From contig NZ_LXEW01000026.1 of the NCBI RefSeq assembly GCF_001655055.1, forward strand, positions 35,243 to 99,242: a DNA stretch of 64,000 nt, written 5' to 3'. Of this stretch, positions 1-8,735 are shown one piece after another (position 1 is the first letter of the stretch; every line of letters begins with the position of its first letter). Below the pieces are notes generated by a model that was given only the letters and a program-made list of their open reading frames with translations, was not told where the DNA came from and did not search any database. The DNA is from Providencia heimbachae ATCC 35613 (GTDB lineage: Bacteria > Pseudomonadota > Gammaproteobacteria > Enterobacterales > Enterobacteriaceae). The translations under genes were made by a program, and so were the position numbers.

Positions 1-142
1 ATTTCCACTATGGATAGTATCGATCGCGCCTGGAGTTGAACCATGATAATTTTTTTTCAACCTTCACACCCCGTATTTAGTTATTGTACTTAAAGTCTAA
101 AAGCTTTTTTAACATATCATAACGCTGCTAACGTCCGCTTTT

Positions 143-210
143 GGCACGGAGCTGCCTGTCAGGTTAGATTTAGCTCTGTGCCATAACTGTGTCAGATTAA
201 ATCTGAGCTA
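143..210. repeat. imperfect inverted/direct repeat cluster, possible mobile-element end
   Basis: GGCACGGAGCT at 143-153 is matched in reverse complement by AGCTCTGTGCC at 172-182 (10 of 11). A segment beginning TGTCAG at about 157 is followed by a related TGTCAG segment at about 190, both ending in GAGCT- or AGCT-like sequence. Structured DNA of this kind is typical of element termini or recombination sites, but no transposase is visible beside it and I cannot name it. Confidence 0.3.
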
Positions 211-246
211 ATACATTTTATTACTTTACCATCATTTTCCTAATAC

Positions 247-330
247 CCTTTTTGGCGGGGTGTAGTATTATAGCCTATCACACGCAAAGCGTTGTCCACC
301 GTGTTTTCACTCATAGGTTTACGGTGCTAT
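247..330 (-). pseudogene. tyrosine integrase fragment (internal part)
   Basis: Read on the minus strand this stretch encodes KPMSENTVDNALRVIGYNTT. This closely parallels the internal KPMSENTVNNALRVMGYDTK segment of the intact integrase at 725-1990, just before its catalytic HGFR box. The frame then runs into a stop and nothing like the rest of an integrase follows directly. It is a relic of a second P4-type integrase; together with the C-terminal piece at 406-639 it may derive from one decayed gene whose parts are now out of order. Confidence 0.65.
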
Positions 331-405
331 GACAAATAAAACTAATGATTTAAAACAAGAAACAAAATAGCCATCTTTACCTCTGAATATAAAGATTGCT
401 AATTA

Positions 406-639
406 TCACTTAAAATTCACACCCACCACATTATCCAAATTCCCCCCCAACTCATCCATGTAATCCGCATACCACTACATCATTTTCCTACGTCCATCCA
501 TATACTGAGCATGATTGTAAGTACCTAGAATCGCATTCTTATCGATATGTGCGAGCTGGGTTTCAATCCATGCAGAGTTATATCCCTTCTCATGCAAAAT
601 CGTGCTCATCGCGTGGCGGAAGCCATGCCCAGTAAACCT
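406..639 (-). pseudogene. tyrosine integrase fragment (C-terminal part, nonsense codon)
   Basis: The minus strand encodes FTGHGFRHAMSTIL, then a LAHIDKNA box, then TYNHAQYMDGRRKMM, followed by an in-frame TAG and WYADYMDELG. These correspond to the HxxR box, the second His region and the catalytic-Tyr region of P4/IntS-type integrases. The TAG sits where the intact neighbour has Gln (MVQWWADYL), so the piece carries a nonsense mutation as well as lacking the N-terminal part, and an in-frame stop lies just upstream (643-645). It is a dead remnant of an earlier integration at the same tRNA site. Nothing recognisable was found in 640-724. Confidence 0.75.
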
Positions 640-724
640 TCTTCAATAACCTGATTTACTCTTACTTTACTGACCAGCTTTTGATGAGCATTTAGCAAGG
701 TATGTAAAACTGTATCTGCATGCC

Positions 725-1990
725 TCACACTATCTCATTACTTAATTTCGCAAAACTAAACGGCGAAATCTCCCTCTCCCTATTCGCATCCAGATAATCC
801 GCCCACCATTGCACCATCAGCCGCCGTTCCTCAATATGTTCTGCCTTATGAATATAAGCAGCTCTTACTGAATTACGTTCTTGGTGGCTCATTTGCCTTT
901 CTACTGCATCCTTAGACCACAACCCTGACTCAATCAACGAGCTACAGGCCATCGTTCTGAAACCATGACCACACACTTCCGTCTTAGTGTCATAACCCAT
1001 TACACGTAATGCGTTGTTAACCGTGTTTTCACTCATTGGTTTTCTTGGATTATGATCGCCGATAAAGATCAGCTCATAGTTACCGCTGAATTGGTAGATC
1101 TGTTTTAAGATCTCAATGGCTTGTCGGCTTAAAGGGACTAAATGAGGGGTACGCATTTTTGATCCGCGATGGGAGTGTTTAACCCCTTCTATCGCTTCGC
1201 GTTCAGCGGGGATCGTCCACATGGCATTATCAAAATCGATTTCATCCCAACGAGCGAAACGGAGTTCGCTGGAACGAATAAAGACTAGCAAGGTGAGTTT
1301 GACGGCTAAGGTGGTTAATGGTCTGCCAGTATAGCTATCGATACGTTGTAAAAGCTCTGGTAAGCGTTTAAGCTCTAACGCGGCTCTATGGACACGATTA
1401 CCAGTAGCAATTGCACCTGCCATATCTTGCGCTGGGTTATAATCGATTAAGCCACTTTGTACTGCATAGCGCATTATGGAAGTGACGCGCTGCTGTAAAC
1501 GTGCCGCCACTTCAAGACGTCCAGATATCTCCACGGCTTTAATCGGTTCGAGTAGATCGCGAGTTTTCAGTTCGGCAATATTACGTTTACCAATAGCAGC
1601 AAAGATATTGTCCTCAAGGCTTTTTAGCACTCGATGGCTATGCCCTTCTGACCACTTCTTATTCGTTGCATGCCAATCACGAGCTATCTTCTCAAAGGTA
1701 TTAAATTCCTTTTGCTGCTCTTCTTTTATTTCTTTGCGTTTTTCGCTTGGATCAAAACCATTAGCAATTAACTTTCTGGCGGCATCTCTTTTCTCTCTGG
1801 CTTCTGCGAGTGAGATTTCAGGATAGATACCCAGAGCTAACATTTTTTGCTTACCGCCAAAGCGATACTGTAAACGCCAATATTTTGAGCCGTTGGTATG
1901 TACCATCAAGTGCATACCATCACCATCGGTTAATTTATACGATTTATCCAAAGGCTTGGCAGCCCTGACTTTAGCATCAGTAAGAGCCAT
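725..1990 (-). CDS. P4-type tyrosine recombinase (integrase)
   Basis: Site-specific recombinase expected to integrate and excise a genomic island at the adjacent tRNA-Leu gene. The N-terminal ~95 residues form the Arm-DNA-binding domain of P4 integrases (MALTDAKVRAAKP, with GDGMHL and LGIYPEISLAEAR), followed by a core-binding region (about 96-200) and the catalytic domain. Visible catalytic residues are Arg239 (IRSSELRFARW), His342 and Arg345 (HGFR), His369 (SHQE) and Tyr379 (AAYIH). Its 421-residue length is normal for the family and no disruption is seen. It begins about 190 bp from the tRNA 3' end and is transcribed away from it, the usual arrangement, so the island lies to the left and runs out of the window. 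Older integrase fragments at 247-330 and 406-639 show repeated use of the site. Confidence 0.93.
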   Translation of the reverse strand: MALTDAKVRAAKPLDKSYKLTDGDGMHLMVHTNGSKYWRLQYRFGGKQKMLALGIYPEISLAEAREKRDAARKLIANGFDPSEKRKEIKEEQQKEFNTFEKIARDWHATNKKWSEGHSHRVLKSLEDNIFAAIGKRNIAELKTRDLLEPIKAVEISGRLEVAARLQQRVTSIMRYAVQSGLIDYNPAQDMAGAIATGNRVHRAALELKRLPELLQRIDSYTGRPLTTLAVKLTLLVFIRSSELRFARWDEIDFDNAMWTIPAEREAIEGVKHSHRGSKMRTPHLVPLSRQAIEILKQIYQFSGNYELIFIGDHNPRKPMSENTVNNALRVMGYDTKTEVCGHGFRTMACSSLIESGLWSKDAVERQMSHQERNSVRAAYIHKAEHIEERRLMVQWWADYLDANREREISPFSFAKLSNEIV

Positions 1991-2141
1991 AATTTATCTC
2001 CTTCTGTTGGTACAAACTATTATCGAATCGAGAGATACCAACACATATACCAACAGTAGGTACTTGATGTGGGTTGACCTTAGTATACTTGGGAAGACTG
2101 AAAAGTGGGGAAAAGCCTTGTAAAACTGGGATTTCAGATAC

Positions 2142-2168
2142 AAAAAAAGACGTCCGTTGACGTCTCTT
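2142..2168 (-). terminator. terminator of tRNA-Leu(CAA)
   Basis: On the minus strand AGACGT-CAACGG-ACGTCT is followed by a run of T, about 11 nt after the tRNA 3' end: a Rho-independent terminator for the tRNA transcript. It also lies between the tRNA and the integrase gene. Confidence 0.8.
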
Positions 2169-2178
2169 GATGTTCTTA

Positions 2179-2263
2179 TGGTGCCGAAGGCCGGACTCGA
2201 ACCGGCACACCCGAAGGCGGTTGATTTTGAATCAACTGCGTCTACCAATTCCGCCACTCCGGC
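2179..2263 (-). tRNA. leuX: tRNA-Leu (anticodon CAA)
   Basis: An 85-nt class II tRNA with acceptor stem GCCGGAG paired to CTTCGGC, discriminator A, encoded CCA at 2181-2179, anticodon loop TTCAAAA (CAA), a variable arm, and T arm GGTTCGAGTCC. It reads UUG codons. Genes of this type are well-known integration targets of P4-like integrases, and one starts just downstream. The 3' end of the tRNA is the expected attachment core; no second copy of that sequence is visible between 1 and 2178, so the far junction of the element is outside the window. Confidence 0.95.
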
Positions 2264-2295
2264 ACGAAGTGATGTGTTTCTTGGGAAACGCCGCT

Positions 2296-2323
2296 ATTAT
2301 ACTTGCCCTGCGGACTCTGGCAA
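2296..2323 (-). promoter_or_regulatory. sigma70 promoter of tRNA-Leu(CAA)
   Basis: On the minus strand TTGCCA (2323-2318), a 16-nt spacer and TATAAT (2301-2296) are followed by the GC-rich discriminator AGCGGCG. A GC-rich discriminator is typical of stable-RNA promoters under stringent control. Confidence 0.75.
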
Positions 2324-2544
2324 CATTTATCTTGAAGATTCAGATTGTTCGATTAAAAAAAAAGCATAATGAAACAATTAACACCAAAAAAAACGAAATA
2401 GCTTTTGTTGTTTATTTATCAATTGATGATTATGTTAAATTTTTCACTACTATTTTATCGCCCTTTCCCCTCGGATGACTGGCGGGTCATCGTAATATTT
2501 GTTAATTTATCCGCAATCTTGCGTAATTATTAAAGGCATAAACT

Positions 2545-2631
2545 ATGGGTTTTGTTGGCTGGATAGCAGTTGGGATATTTATTGGCATCTTAATTGGTGT
2601 CATGATGAAAATATTCGCTAAGAAAAAATAA
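2545..2631 (+). CDS. 28-residue hydrophobic membrane peptide
   Basis: A short frame starting ATG GGT after AAAGG (about 2532-2536) encodes one strongly hydrophobic segment (GFVGWIAVGIFIGILIGVMM) followed by a basic tail KIFAKKK, the layout of a single-pass small membrane protein with cytoplasmic C-terminus. The start GFVGWIAVG resembles the first helix of YeaQ/GlsB-type small proteins, but the full three-helix protein is absent. It ends 50 nt before the likely start of the serine hydrolase gene and could be co-transcribed with it. Function unknown; whether it is translated is not certain. Confidence 0.45.
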   Translation: MGFVGWIAVGIFIGILIGVMMKIFAKKK

Positions 2632-2681
2632 TATTGGCTGCAAAGCCATTTGCAAAACAATCATATCGGCTGGCTTCTAAC

Positions 2682-3905
2682 ATGAAGAAATCGTTTCTAA
2701 AAATTCTGTCAGTATCAGCGCTATCTCTCGCTTTGATGGCTTGCTCTACTCAAACAGAAAAACAACCAAAGTTTCTACAAGGTAATAGTGTTGAATCCTC
2801 CGACTGGAAAGTCTTTGAGGGTGATCGAAGAACTTATGAGCGTGTCGCTAAGATAGTCGATCTCTATGCGAATCGTATTTTTAATGAAAGCGATGCTCGC
2901 GGTATGGCCATTATTGTGATTGATAATAACCAAGTATTGTCTCGCTATTATGGCGAAACAGCACCGGGGAATGGTAAAAAACCAGGGCCTAATTCATTAA
3001 TCCGCATAGCATCTATCAGCAAGTTAATGACTAGTGAAATATTAATTAAGCTTGAACAAGATAAAAAGCTATTAATTACTGACCCATTACAACAATACAG
3101 CTATCACGGTGTGACTGTGCCGGATAACAATAGCGGGAAGCCTATCCGCCTATACCATTTAGCGAGTCATACCAGTGGATTACCCCGTGAGCAGCCGGGT
3201 GGGAAATGGGGCCGTCCTGTCTTTATCTGGCCAACCCAAGATAATCGCTGGACTTGGCTGAGAACAGGTAAACTGGATGCGACGCCGGGAACCGAAGCGG
3301 CATATTCTAACCTTGCCTATGACTTACTCGCCGATGCAATGGTTAAAGCATCCGGTCAATCTTATCCGCAATTATTTAGCCGCTATGTCACTTCCCCTGC
3401 GAATATGACAAACACTACCTATACACCAAACAATGCCCAGTGCTCACGGTTAATGGAAGGCACTAAACCGAGCCCCTGTCATAACACGCTTGCGGCTGCA
3501 GGCAGTGGGGGTGTTTATTCGACCCCTGCCGATATGCAAAAATGGATGCAGCAATTTTTATCTACCGATAACAGCCTAAGAAAAGCAACTGCGGCTCGTG
3601 AACAAGGCATTTATTTTCCACGTGAAAAATTACTGGAAATAAAAGGTATGGATGTTGCCGGTCAAGCTGATGGACTCGGGTTAGGTTGGGTTTATATGAA
3701 GCCCAAAAATGGCACACCGGGTATTTACCAAAAAACCGGTGGTGGTGGTGGTTTTAATAGCTATATGGCAATGATCCCAGAACAAAATATTGGTATTTTT
3801 GTGGTGATGACACGCAAAGATAGCAGCAAATTTAGTAAGCTAACGATAGGTGTTAACGAACTGGTCGCCTCGTTATCATCCAATCATGCGTATGGAAAAC
3901 ATTGA
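2682..3905 (+). CDS. beta-lactamase-family serine hydrolase lipoprotein
   Basis: A 407-residue class C beta-lactamase/penicillin-binding-fold protein. I place the start at ATG 2682 because it yields a classic lipoprotein signal (MKKSFLKILS..., lipobox LMAC, acylated Cys21); an in-frame upstream extension to 2634 would bury the signal. Ser111-Ile-Ser-Lys114 matches the catalytic SxxK, Tyr208-Ser-Asn210 the YxN motif, and KTGGGGGF near the C-terminus the KTG-like box. It is therefore predicted to be a lipid-anchored envelope serine hydrolase (esterase, D-Ala-D-Ala peptidase or similar). Family membership does not show beta-lactam resistance. It stands alone between the tRNA/small peptide and a double terminator and may be accessory. 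Confidence 0.8.
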   Translation: MKKSFLKILSVSALSLALMACSTQTEKQPKFLQGNSVESSDWKVFEGDRRTYERVAKIVDLYANRIFNESDARGMAIIVIDNNQVLSRYYGETAPGNGKKPGPNSLIRIASISKLMTSEILIKLEQDKKLLITDPLQQYSYHGVTVPDNNSGKPIRLYHLASHTSGLPREQPGGKWGRPVFIWPTQDNRWTWLRTGKLDATPGTEAAYSNLAYDLLADAMVKASGQSYPQLFSRYVTSPANMTNTTYTPNNAQCSRLMEGTKPSPCHNTLAAAGSGGVYSTPADMQKWMQQFLSTDNSLRKATAAREQGIYFPREKLLEIKGMDVAGQADGLGLGWVYMKPKNGTPGIYQKTGGGGGFNSYMAMIPEQNIGIFVVMTRKDSSKFSKLTIGVNELVASLSSNHAYGKH

Positions 3906-3956
3906 AAGAGTACCGTCACCGCTGTTCAAGCACTGACGAGTTATACCCCTCGAATG

Positions 3957-3977
3957 AAACGGGAATTTGCCCGTTTT
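3957..3977 (+). terminator. first terminator after the serine hydrolase gene
   Basis: AAACGGG-AATTTG-CCCGTTTT hairpin with a short T run, about 50 nt after the stop codon. Confidence 0.6.
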
Positions 3978-3994
3978 CTCACCATTATCGCGAC

Positions 3995-4024
3995 AACTGC
4001 CTGAGATTATTCAGGCAGTTTTTA
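3995..4024 (+). terminator. second (tandem) terminator after the serine hydrolase gene
   Basis: AACTGCCTGA-GATTA-TCAGGCAGTT followed by TTT: a strong hairpin 18 nt after the first, giving tandem termination. Confidence 0.8.
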
Positions 4025-4112
4025 CCGCTAAAATTCCGCTGTTTTATGCAATCTTTCATTTCAATTCTTCATTAATATTTGTTCTATTTTCCAATAATAA
4101 GTAGGAACAAAA

Positions 4113-4628
4113 ATGCATATTCTTCCTCGCTTTATTTTCCGTCCATATTCCATTACAAAACCTTATTCACCTAACTTTGTGCAGCTTTTGAGAAAAATCC
4201 ATAGCCATGGCAACCAAGCACCAACCCTCGAAAAAATACGTGAGATAGAAGGTTTAGTTACTAAAGAGAGAATTGAAAAAATAAATGATAAATATGCCAA
4301 GATTCAAAGTCCCATCGAAAATCATCAAATAAAATATAATAAAAGACTTTCCACTGAGTATAGAGATGAAGCTCGTCGGATTGAACAACAAGAATTTAAT
4401 CACGCATATGCGTGCAATTTATCTTATAGCGCCTCTGGGGGATTTTTTTCAGCTGCGCAGCGAATGGCCAATATAAGTGGGTTTAATATCCGCGGAATTA
4501 TCGGTGAGAATTTGTATTCTGATGCGCTAAATATAAAACAACAAGTCTTATTCAAACCACAAAATATCTTTTTGTCGTCGATTAATCGTATCGGTAATTT
4601 AGCGTTGAGCAAGCGGGCTTTTTTTTAA
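4113..4628 (+). CDS. orphan protein of unknown function
   Basis: A 171-residue protein that I do not recognise. Start ATG 4113 follows AGTAGGAAC. The N-terminus (MHILPRFIFRPYS) is not a convincing signal peptide; residues about 40-95 are rich in Lys, Glu, Ile and Arg and look helical or coiled-coil (EKIREIEGLVTKERIEK); a small-residue stretch SYSASGGFFSAAQR follows at about 104-117. The coding region is very AT-rich compared with the core genes to its right. It sits near the integration hotspot between two terminators and faces lptG, all consistent with a horizontally acquired gene. No domain supports a function. Confidence 0.55.
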   Translation: MHILPRFIFRPYSITKPYSPNFVQLLRKIHSHGNQAPTLEKIREIEGLVTKERIEKINDKYAKIQSPIENHQIKYNKRLSTEYRDEARRIEQQEFNHAYACNLSYSASGGFFSAAQRMANISGFNIRGIIGENLYSDALNIKQQVLFKPQNIFLSSINRIGNLALSKRAFF

Positions 4629-4631
4629 AAT

Positions 4632-4667
4632 AAAAAGGCTGTTAAATCAATCGATTTACAGCCTTTT
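4632..4667. terminator. bidirectional terminator between the orphan gene and lptG
   Basis: AAAAAGGCTGTTAAATC paired to GATTTACAGCCTTTT with a 4-nt loop. A-runs and T-runs on both sides allow it to serve the convergent genes at 4113 (+) and lptG (-). Confidence 0.85.
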
Positions 4668-4686
4668 CATGATATCTAAATTGTGC

Positions 4687-5763
4687 TTATTTTCGTTTCA
4701 CTAATAAAACAATGCTGACGACCAAAAACAGTATGCTTGGCAATGCCGCAGCAATGATAGGTGGTACGGAATAGACTAAACTCCAGTTACCAAACCCCTC
4801 ATTAAGCACATAGAATAAGAAGCCACCAACAATCCCTGAAATAACGCGAACGCCCATAGGTACGGTGCGTAGCGGCCCAAAAATAAAGGAAACTGCCATC
4901 AACATCATCACTGCTGCGGATAATGGAGCCAATATTTTTTTCCACATACTGAGTTGATAGACGGAGGCAACTTGCCCACTTTCTTTTAAATAAGAGACGT
5001 ATTGATACAAGCCTCGAATGGAAAGTGAATCCGCATTCAACGAAACTATGCCGAGTTTTTCAGGGGTTAGATTCGTTTTCCAATCAACCGTTAAACGCTG
5101 TGATCCTGTGATTTTTTTCTCGCTACTTAAGATAGATTCATCAACTTGAGATAATACCCAAAGCTGATTGACGTCATCGTAAGTCCCACTCGATGCAAAC
5201 ATCACTGAATTCAATTTTTGCTGTTCATTGAAGCGATAAACAGATACATCTTGGATAGAGGTCGAATTATTGACGCGCTGAATATGAATAAAATCACGCC
5301 CATCTTTTGCCCACATACCTTCATCTGTCACCACTAACGAGTTACCGACAATTTTTTCTGCACGGTAGTTTCTTGCCCATTGTTCTCCAGCAGGAGCAAC
5401 CCATTCACCAATAAGCATGGTAACAATCACCAGCGGAACCGCTGTTTTCATGACGGATAACGCAATTTGCAATCGAGTAAAACCGGAGGCTTGCATCACC
5501 ACCAGCTCACTGCGAGACGCCAGCGCACCCAGTCCCATTAGCGCACCAAGCAGCGCTGCCATTGGGAAAAAGATATCGATATCTTTAGGTACAGTGAGTA
5601 AGGTGAAAACCCCAGCACTCAAGGCGGTATAATCCCCGTCACCAACTTTACGTAACTGCTCAACAAATTTGATAATCCCAGCGAGCGAGACCAACAAAAA
5701 TAGCGTCGTCAGAATAGAATTTAGGATGGTTCGACCGATATATCTATCTAAAACACCAAACAT
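4687..5763 (-). CDS. lptG: LPS export ABC transporter permease LptG
   Basis: Inner-membrane permease of the LptB2FGC complex that extracts lipopolysaccharide from the inner membrane and pushes it onto the periplasmic bridge. The 358-residue length is close to that of E. coli LptG. The protein begins MFGVLDRYIGRTI, with TM helices near the N-terminus (LTTLFLLVSLAGIIKFVEQL), a large periplasmic beta-jellyroll region (about 135-265) and three C-terminal helices. Its ATG overlaps the lptF stop codon by one base (TGATG), so the two subunits are translationally coupled. lptB and lptC are encoded elsewhere, as in E. coli. Confidence 0.97.
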   Translation of the reverse strand: MFGVLDRYIGRTILNSILTTLFLLVSLAGIIKFVEQLRKVGDGDYTALSAGVFTLLTVPKDIDIFFPMAALLGALMGLGALASRSELVVMQASGFTRLQIALSVMKTAVPLVIVTMLIGEWVAPAGEQWARNYRAEKIVGNSLVVTDEGMWAKDGRDFIHIQRVNNSTSIQDVSVYRFNEQQKLNSVMFASSGTYDDVNQLWVLSQVDESILSSEKKITGSQRLTVDWKTNLTPEKLGIVSLNADSLSIRGLYQYVSYLKESGQVASVYQLSMWKKILAPLSAAVMMLMAVSFIFGPLRTVPMGVRVISGIVGGFLFYVLNEGFGNWSLVYSVPPIIAAALPSILFLVVSIVLLVKRK

Positions 5764-6860
5764 CAGGCAACCCCTCGACTAAATTTAACGCGTATACGAC
5801 GCATTGGCACGGTATTCCACGCATTGAGTACAATGGCTAAGGCCAAGTACCCGAAATTGACGATCCACATGGCATATTTAGGGTCGATATCATCTTTGCC
5901 AGCGCTATTGCGCAACGTGCTTTGCAATAAGAAGAATATCAAGTAGAGCAACATGGCAGGTAACATGCTTAATACACGCCCTTGACGCGGATTAACTTCG
6001 CTTAGCGGTACAACCATTAACGCCATTACCACAACAGAGAACACAATCGTCAACCGCCAATGGAATTCAGCGTTTACATCTGGTGTGTTTTCTTGCCATA
6101 GCTGCAACATATTTTTTTGTTCGACTCTATCATTGCGTGCTTCGGTTGTTTTGTGATCAACGATCGCTTGATAGTTTACGAAGTCGGTAATACGAAAATC
6201 ACGTAGTAATGCAGTGCCTTCGTAACGAGTGCCTTCATTTAGTACCACAGTTTGACGACCATCTGCATCTTCTTTCAGGTAGCCACTATCTGCAACAACC
6301 ACAGATGGACGTTGTTCATTGGCTGATCGCAATTGTGCAAGAAAAACATTTTTAAAATTATTTCCTTTCACATCACCGATATAAAGCACAAAGTTGCCAT
6401 CTTTTGTCGTTTTAAATTGCCCTTCAACCATGGCAGCAAGGCCAGGATTAGCTTTGGCATCTGCCAATACTTGTTCTTGGTATTGTGATGACCAAGGTAG
6501 CAGCCACGTTATATTCGCGATAGCCACTAATGCTGTCAGGGTTGCCAACACCAGTGCCGCTTTAACTAATACGTCTTTACCGAGGCCGCAGGCATGCATC
6601 ACCGTGATTTCGCTTTCGGTGTAAAGTTTACTGTATGTCATCAATAGCCCAAGAAATAGGCTCAAAGGCAAAATCAGCTGCGCCATTTCAGGCACACCTA
6701 ATCCCAATAAAGGGAGTACTAAATTTGAAGGAATATTACCCTGTACCGCAGCCCCGAGAATATCGATGGACTTCTGGCTAAAAAAGATCAACATCAGCAC
6801 AAAAAGTATCGCTAATTGACTTTTTAGGGTTTCACGTACCAAATATCTAATAATTATCAC
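5763..6860 (-). CDS. lptF: LPS export ABC transporter permease LptF
   Basis: Partner permease of LptG in the LPS exporter. I chose the GTG at 6860 (protein start VIIIRYLVRETLKSQLAIL) because this matches the known LptF N-terminus and gives 365 residues, the family length; the longer frame to 6917 would add 19 residues with no support. N-terminal helices, the conserved MAQLILPLSLFLGLLM segment, a periplasmic domain (about 130-255) and C-terminal helices with VNPRQGRVLSMLPAMLLY are visible. It is divergent from pepA, the same arrangement as in E. coli. Confidence 0.96.
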   Translation of the reverse strand: MIIIRYLVRETLKSQLAILFVLMLIFFSQKSIDILGAAVQGNIPSNLVLPLLGLGVPEMAQLILPLSLFLGLLMTYSKLYTESEITVMHACGLGKDVLVKAALVLATLTALVAIANITWLLPWSSQYQEQVLADAKANPGLAAMVEGQFKTTKDGNFVLYIGDVKGNNFKNVFLAQLRSANEQRPSVVVADSGYLKEDADGRQTVVLNEGTRYEGTALLRDFRITDFVNYQAIVDHKTTEARNDRVEQKNMLQLWQENTPDVNAEFHWRLTIVFSVVVMALMVVPLSEVNPRQGRVLSMLPAMLLYLIFFLLQSTLRNSAGKDDIDPKYAMWIVNFGYLALAIVLNAWNTVPMRRIRVKFSRGVA

Positions 6861-7139
6861 GCTTATTACGCCTGTGAAAACTTGTCTTTTGGGTAGAAAA
6901 TGGCTAAGTTCGTTCAATGCCTACCATTAACTAACATATACTCTGGTTTATTGTAAGGCTAGAATGATATAAAAGCATTCTCTGTACTGATCGACAAATC
7001 AGAACATGCTTAATTTTAGTGAAAAAACCAGACATTCGCTCAGTTTAACATAAAGAGTTCACTCTCTATGAGCTAGATTATGCGAAACGCTAATTTTAGC
7101 GAGCGCATTGGCCTTTGTCTTCAAGATTCAGGAGAACGC

Positions 7140-8651
7140 ATGGAGTTTAGTGTAAAAAGTGGTAGCCCGGAGAAACAACGTAGCGCATGTATCGTTGTCG
7201 GAGTCTTTGAACCACGCCGTCTGTCCCCTATAGCTGAACAGCTGGACAAAATAAGTGACGGATATATCAGCGCCCTGCTGCGCCGCGGGGAACTTGAAGG
7301 TAAAGTAGGGCAATCCCTGCTACTCCATCATGTACCCAATGTTCTGTCTGAACGCATTCTTCTTATCGGTTGCGGTAAAGAACGTGAATTAGATGAGCGT
7401 CAATTCAAACAAATCATTCAGAAAACCATTAGTACTTTGAATGAAACTGGCTCGATGGAAGCCGTTTGTTTCTTAACTGAGCTGCATGTTAAAGGTCGCA
7501 ATAATTACTGGAAAGTCCGTCAAGCCGTCGAAACCGCGAAAGAGTCGCTCTACGTATTTGACCAACTTAAAAGTAATAAAACCGAACATCGCCGTCCACT
7601 GCGTAAATTAGTGTTTAATGTTCCAACACGCCGTGAGCTCACCAGCGGTGAACGCGCAATTGCACACGGTTTAGCTATCTCGTCTGGCGTTAAAGCAGCA
7701 AAAGATCTCGGTAATATGCCGCCAAATATCTGTAATGCAGGTTATTTAGCGTCACAAGCTCGCCAACTTGCTGATATTTCAGACAGCAAGCTCACCACTC
7801 GTGTTATCGGTGAAGAGCAAATGAAAGAGCTGGGCATGAATGCTTACTTGGCCGTTGGTCAAGGTTCACAAAATGAATCCTTGATGTCCATTATGGAATA
7901 TAAGGGCAACCCAAATGCTGACACCAAACCCATTGTATTGGTTGGTAAAGGGCTAACGTTTGACTCAGGTGGTATTTCAATCAAACCTGCCGATGGCATG
8001 GATGAAATGAAATATGACATGTGTGGCGCTGCCACCGTTTACGGGGTGATGCGCTTTATCACTGAGTTGCAATTACCGATTAATGTCGTCGGTGTTCTTG
8101 CTGGTTGTGAAAACATGCCTGGAGGCCACGCTTATCGCCCGGGTGATATCCTAACAACCATGTCAGGACAAACAGTTGAAGTGTTAAATACCGATGCTGA
8201 AGGCCGTTTAGTGCTGTGTGACGCCCTTACCTATGTTGAGCGCTTCGAGCCTGAATTGGTTATTGATGTGGCAACATTAACCGGTGCATGTGTTATTGCA
8301 TTAGGAAGTCATTACACGGGATTGATGTCGAACCATAACCCACTGGCTCATGAGCTATTAAATGCTTCTGAACAAGCGGGTGATCGCGCATGGCGTCTGC
8401 CATTAGCGGATGAGTATTTTGACCAAATCACACCAAACTTTGCGGATTTAGCCAATACGGGTGGGCGTCCAGCAGGTGCTATCACTGCCGGCTGTTTCCT
8501 CTCTCGCTTTGCCACCAAATATAACTGGGCACACCTCGACATCGCAGGTACTGCTTGGCGTTCAGGTGCGGCGAAAGGCGCAACGGGTCGTCCCGTTTCC
8601 ATGCTGGCACAGTTCCTGTTGAACCGTGCAGGCCTAAATGGTGATGAGTAA
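7140..8651 (+). CDS. pepA: leucyl aminopeptidase A (PepA)
   Basis: Hexameric, Mn/Zn-dependent cytosolic M17 aminopeptidase that removes N-terminal residues from peptides. In E. coli the same protein is a DNA-binding architectural factor in Xer recombination at cer and in carAB regulation. ATG 7140 follows AGGAGA and gives 503 residues starting [15 protein letters not shown], as in E. coli; the in-frame extension to 7080 has no such ribosome site. The metal/catalytic regions are intact: [16 protein letters not shown] (Lys and Asp ligands, about 268-283) and [10 protein letters not shown] (Asp, Glu and Arg, about 350-359). Confidence 0.98.
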   Translation: MEFSVKSGSPEKQRSACIVVGVFEPRRLSPIAEQLDKISDGYISALLRRGELEGKVGQSLLLHHVPNVLSERILLIGCGKERELDERQFKQIIQKTISTLNETGSMEAVCFLTELHVKGRNNYWKVRQAVETAKESLYVFDQLKSNKTEHRRPLRKLVFNVPTRRELTSGERAIAHGLAISSGVKAAKDLGNMPPNICNAGYLASQARQLADISDSKLTTRVIGEEQMKELGMNAYLAVGQGSQNESLMSIMEYKGNPNADTKPIVLVGKGLTFDSGGISIKPADGMDEMKYDMCGAATVYGVMRFITELQLPINVVGVLAGCENMPGGHAYRPGDILTTMSGQTVEVLNTDAEGRLVLCDALTYVERFEPELVIDVATLTGACVIALGSHYTGLMSNHNPLAHELLNASEQAGDRAWRLPLADEYFDQITPNFADLANTGGRPAGAITAGCFLSRFATKYNWAHLDIAGTAWRSGAAKGATGRPVSMLAQFLLNRAGLNGDE

Positions 8652-8692
8652 TCTCTATTGAGATACTTAACCCTAAATAGGTTATGATAAAA

Positions 8693-8735
8693 AATATCCC
8701 GATGAACAGCTACTGTGATTCGGGATATTGCTTTT
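8693..8735 (+). terminator. pepA terminator
   Basis: AATATCCCGA at 8693-8702 pairs with TCGGGATATT, followed by GCTTTT. Confidence 0.75.

Noticed and set aside
2157..2478. Open frames across tRNA-Leu(CAA)
   Set aside because: They read through a well-formed tRNA gene and its promoter.
2682..3905. Calling the beta-lactamase-fold lipoprotein an AmpC resistance gene
   Set aside because: SxxK and YxN motifs are shared by many esterases and peptidases; the lipobox and overall sequence do not match AmpC.
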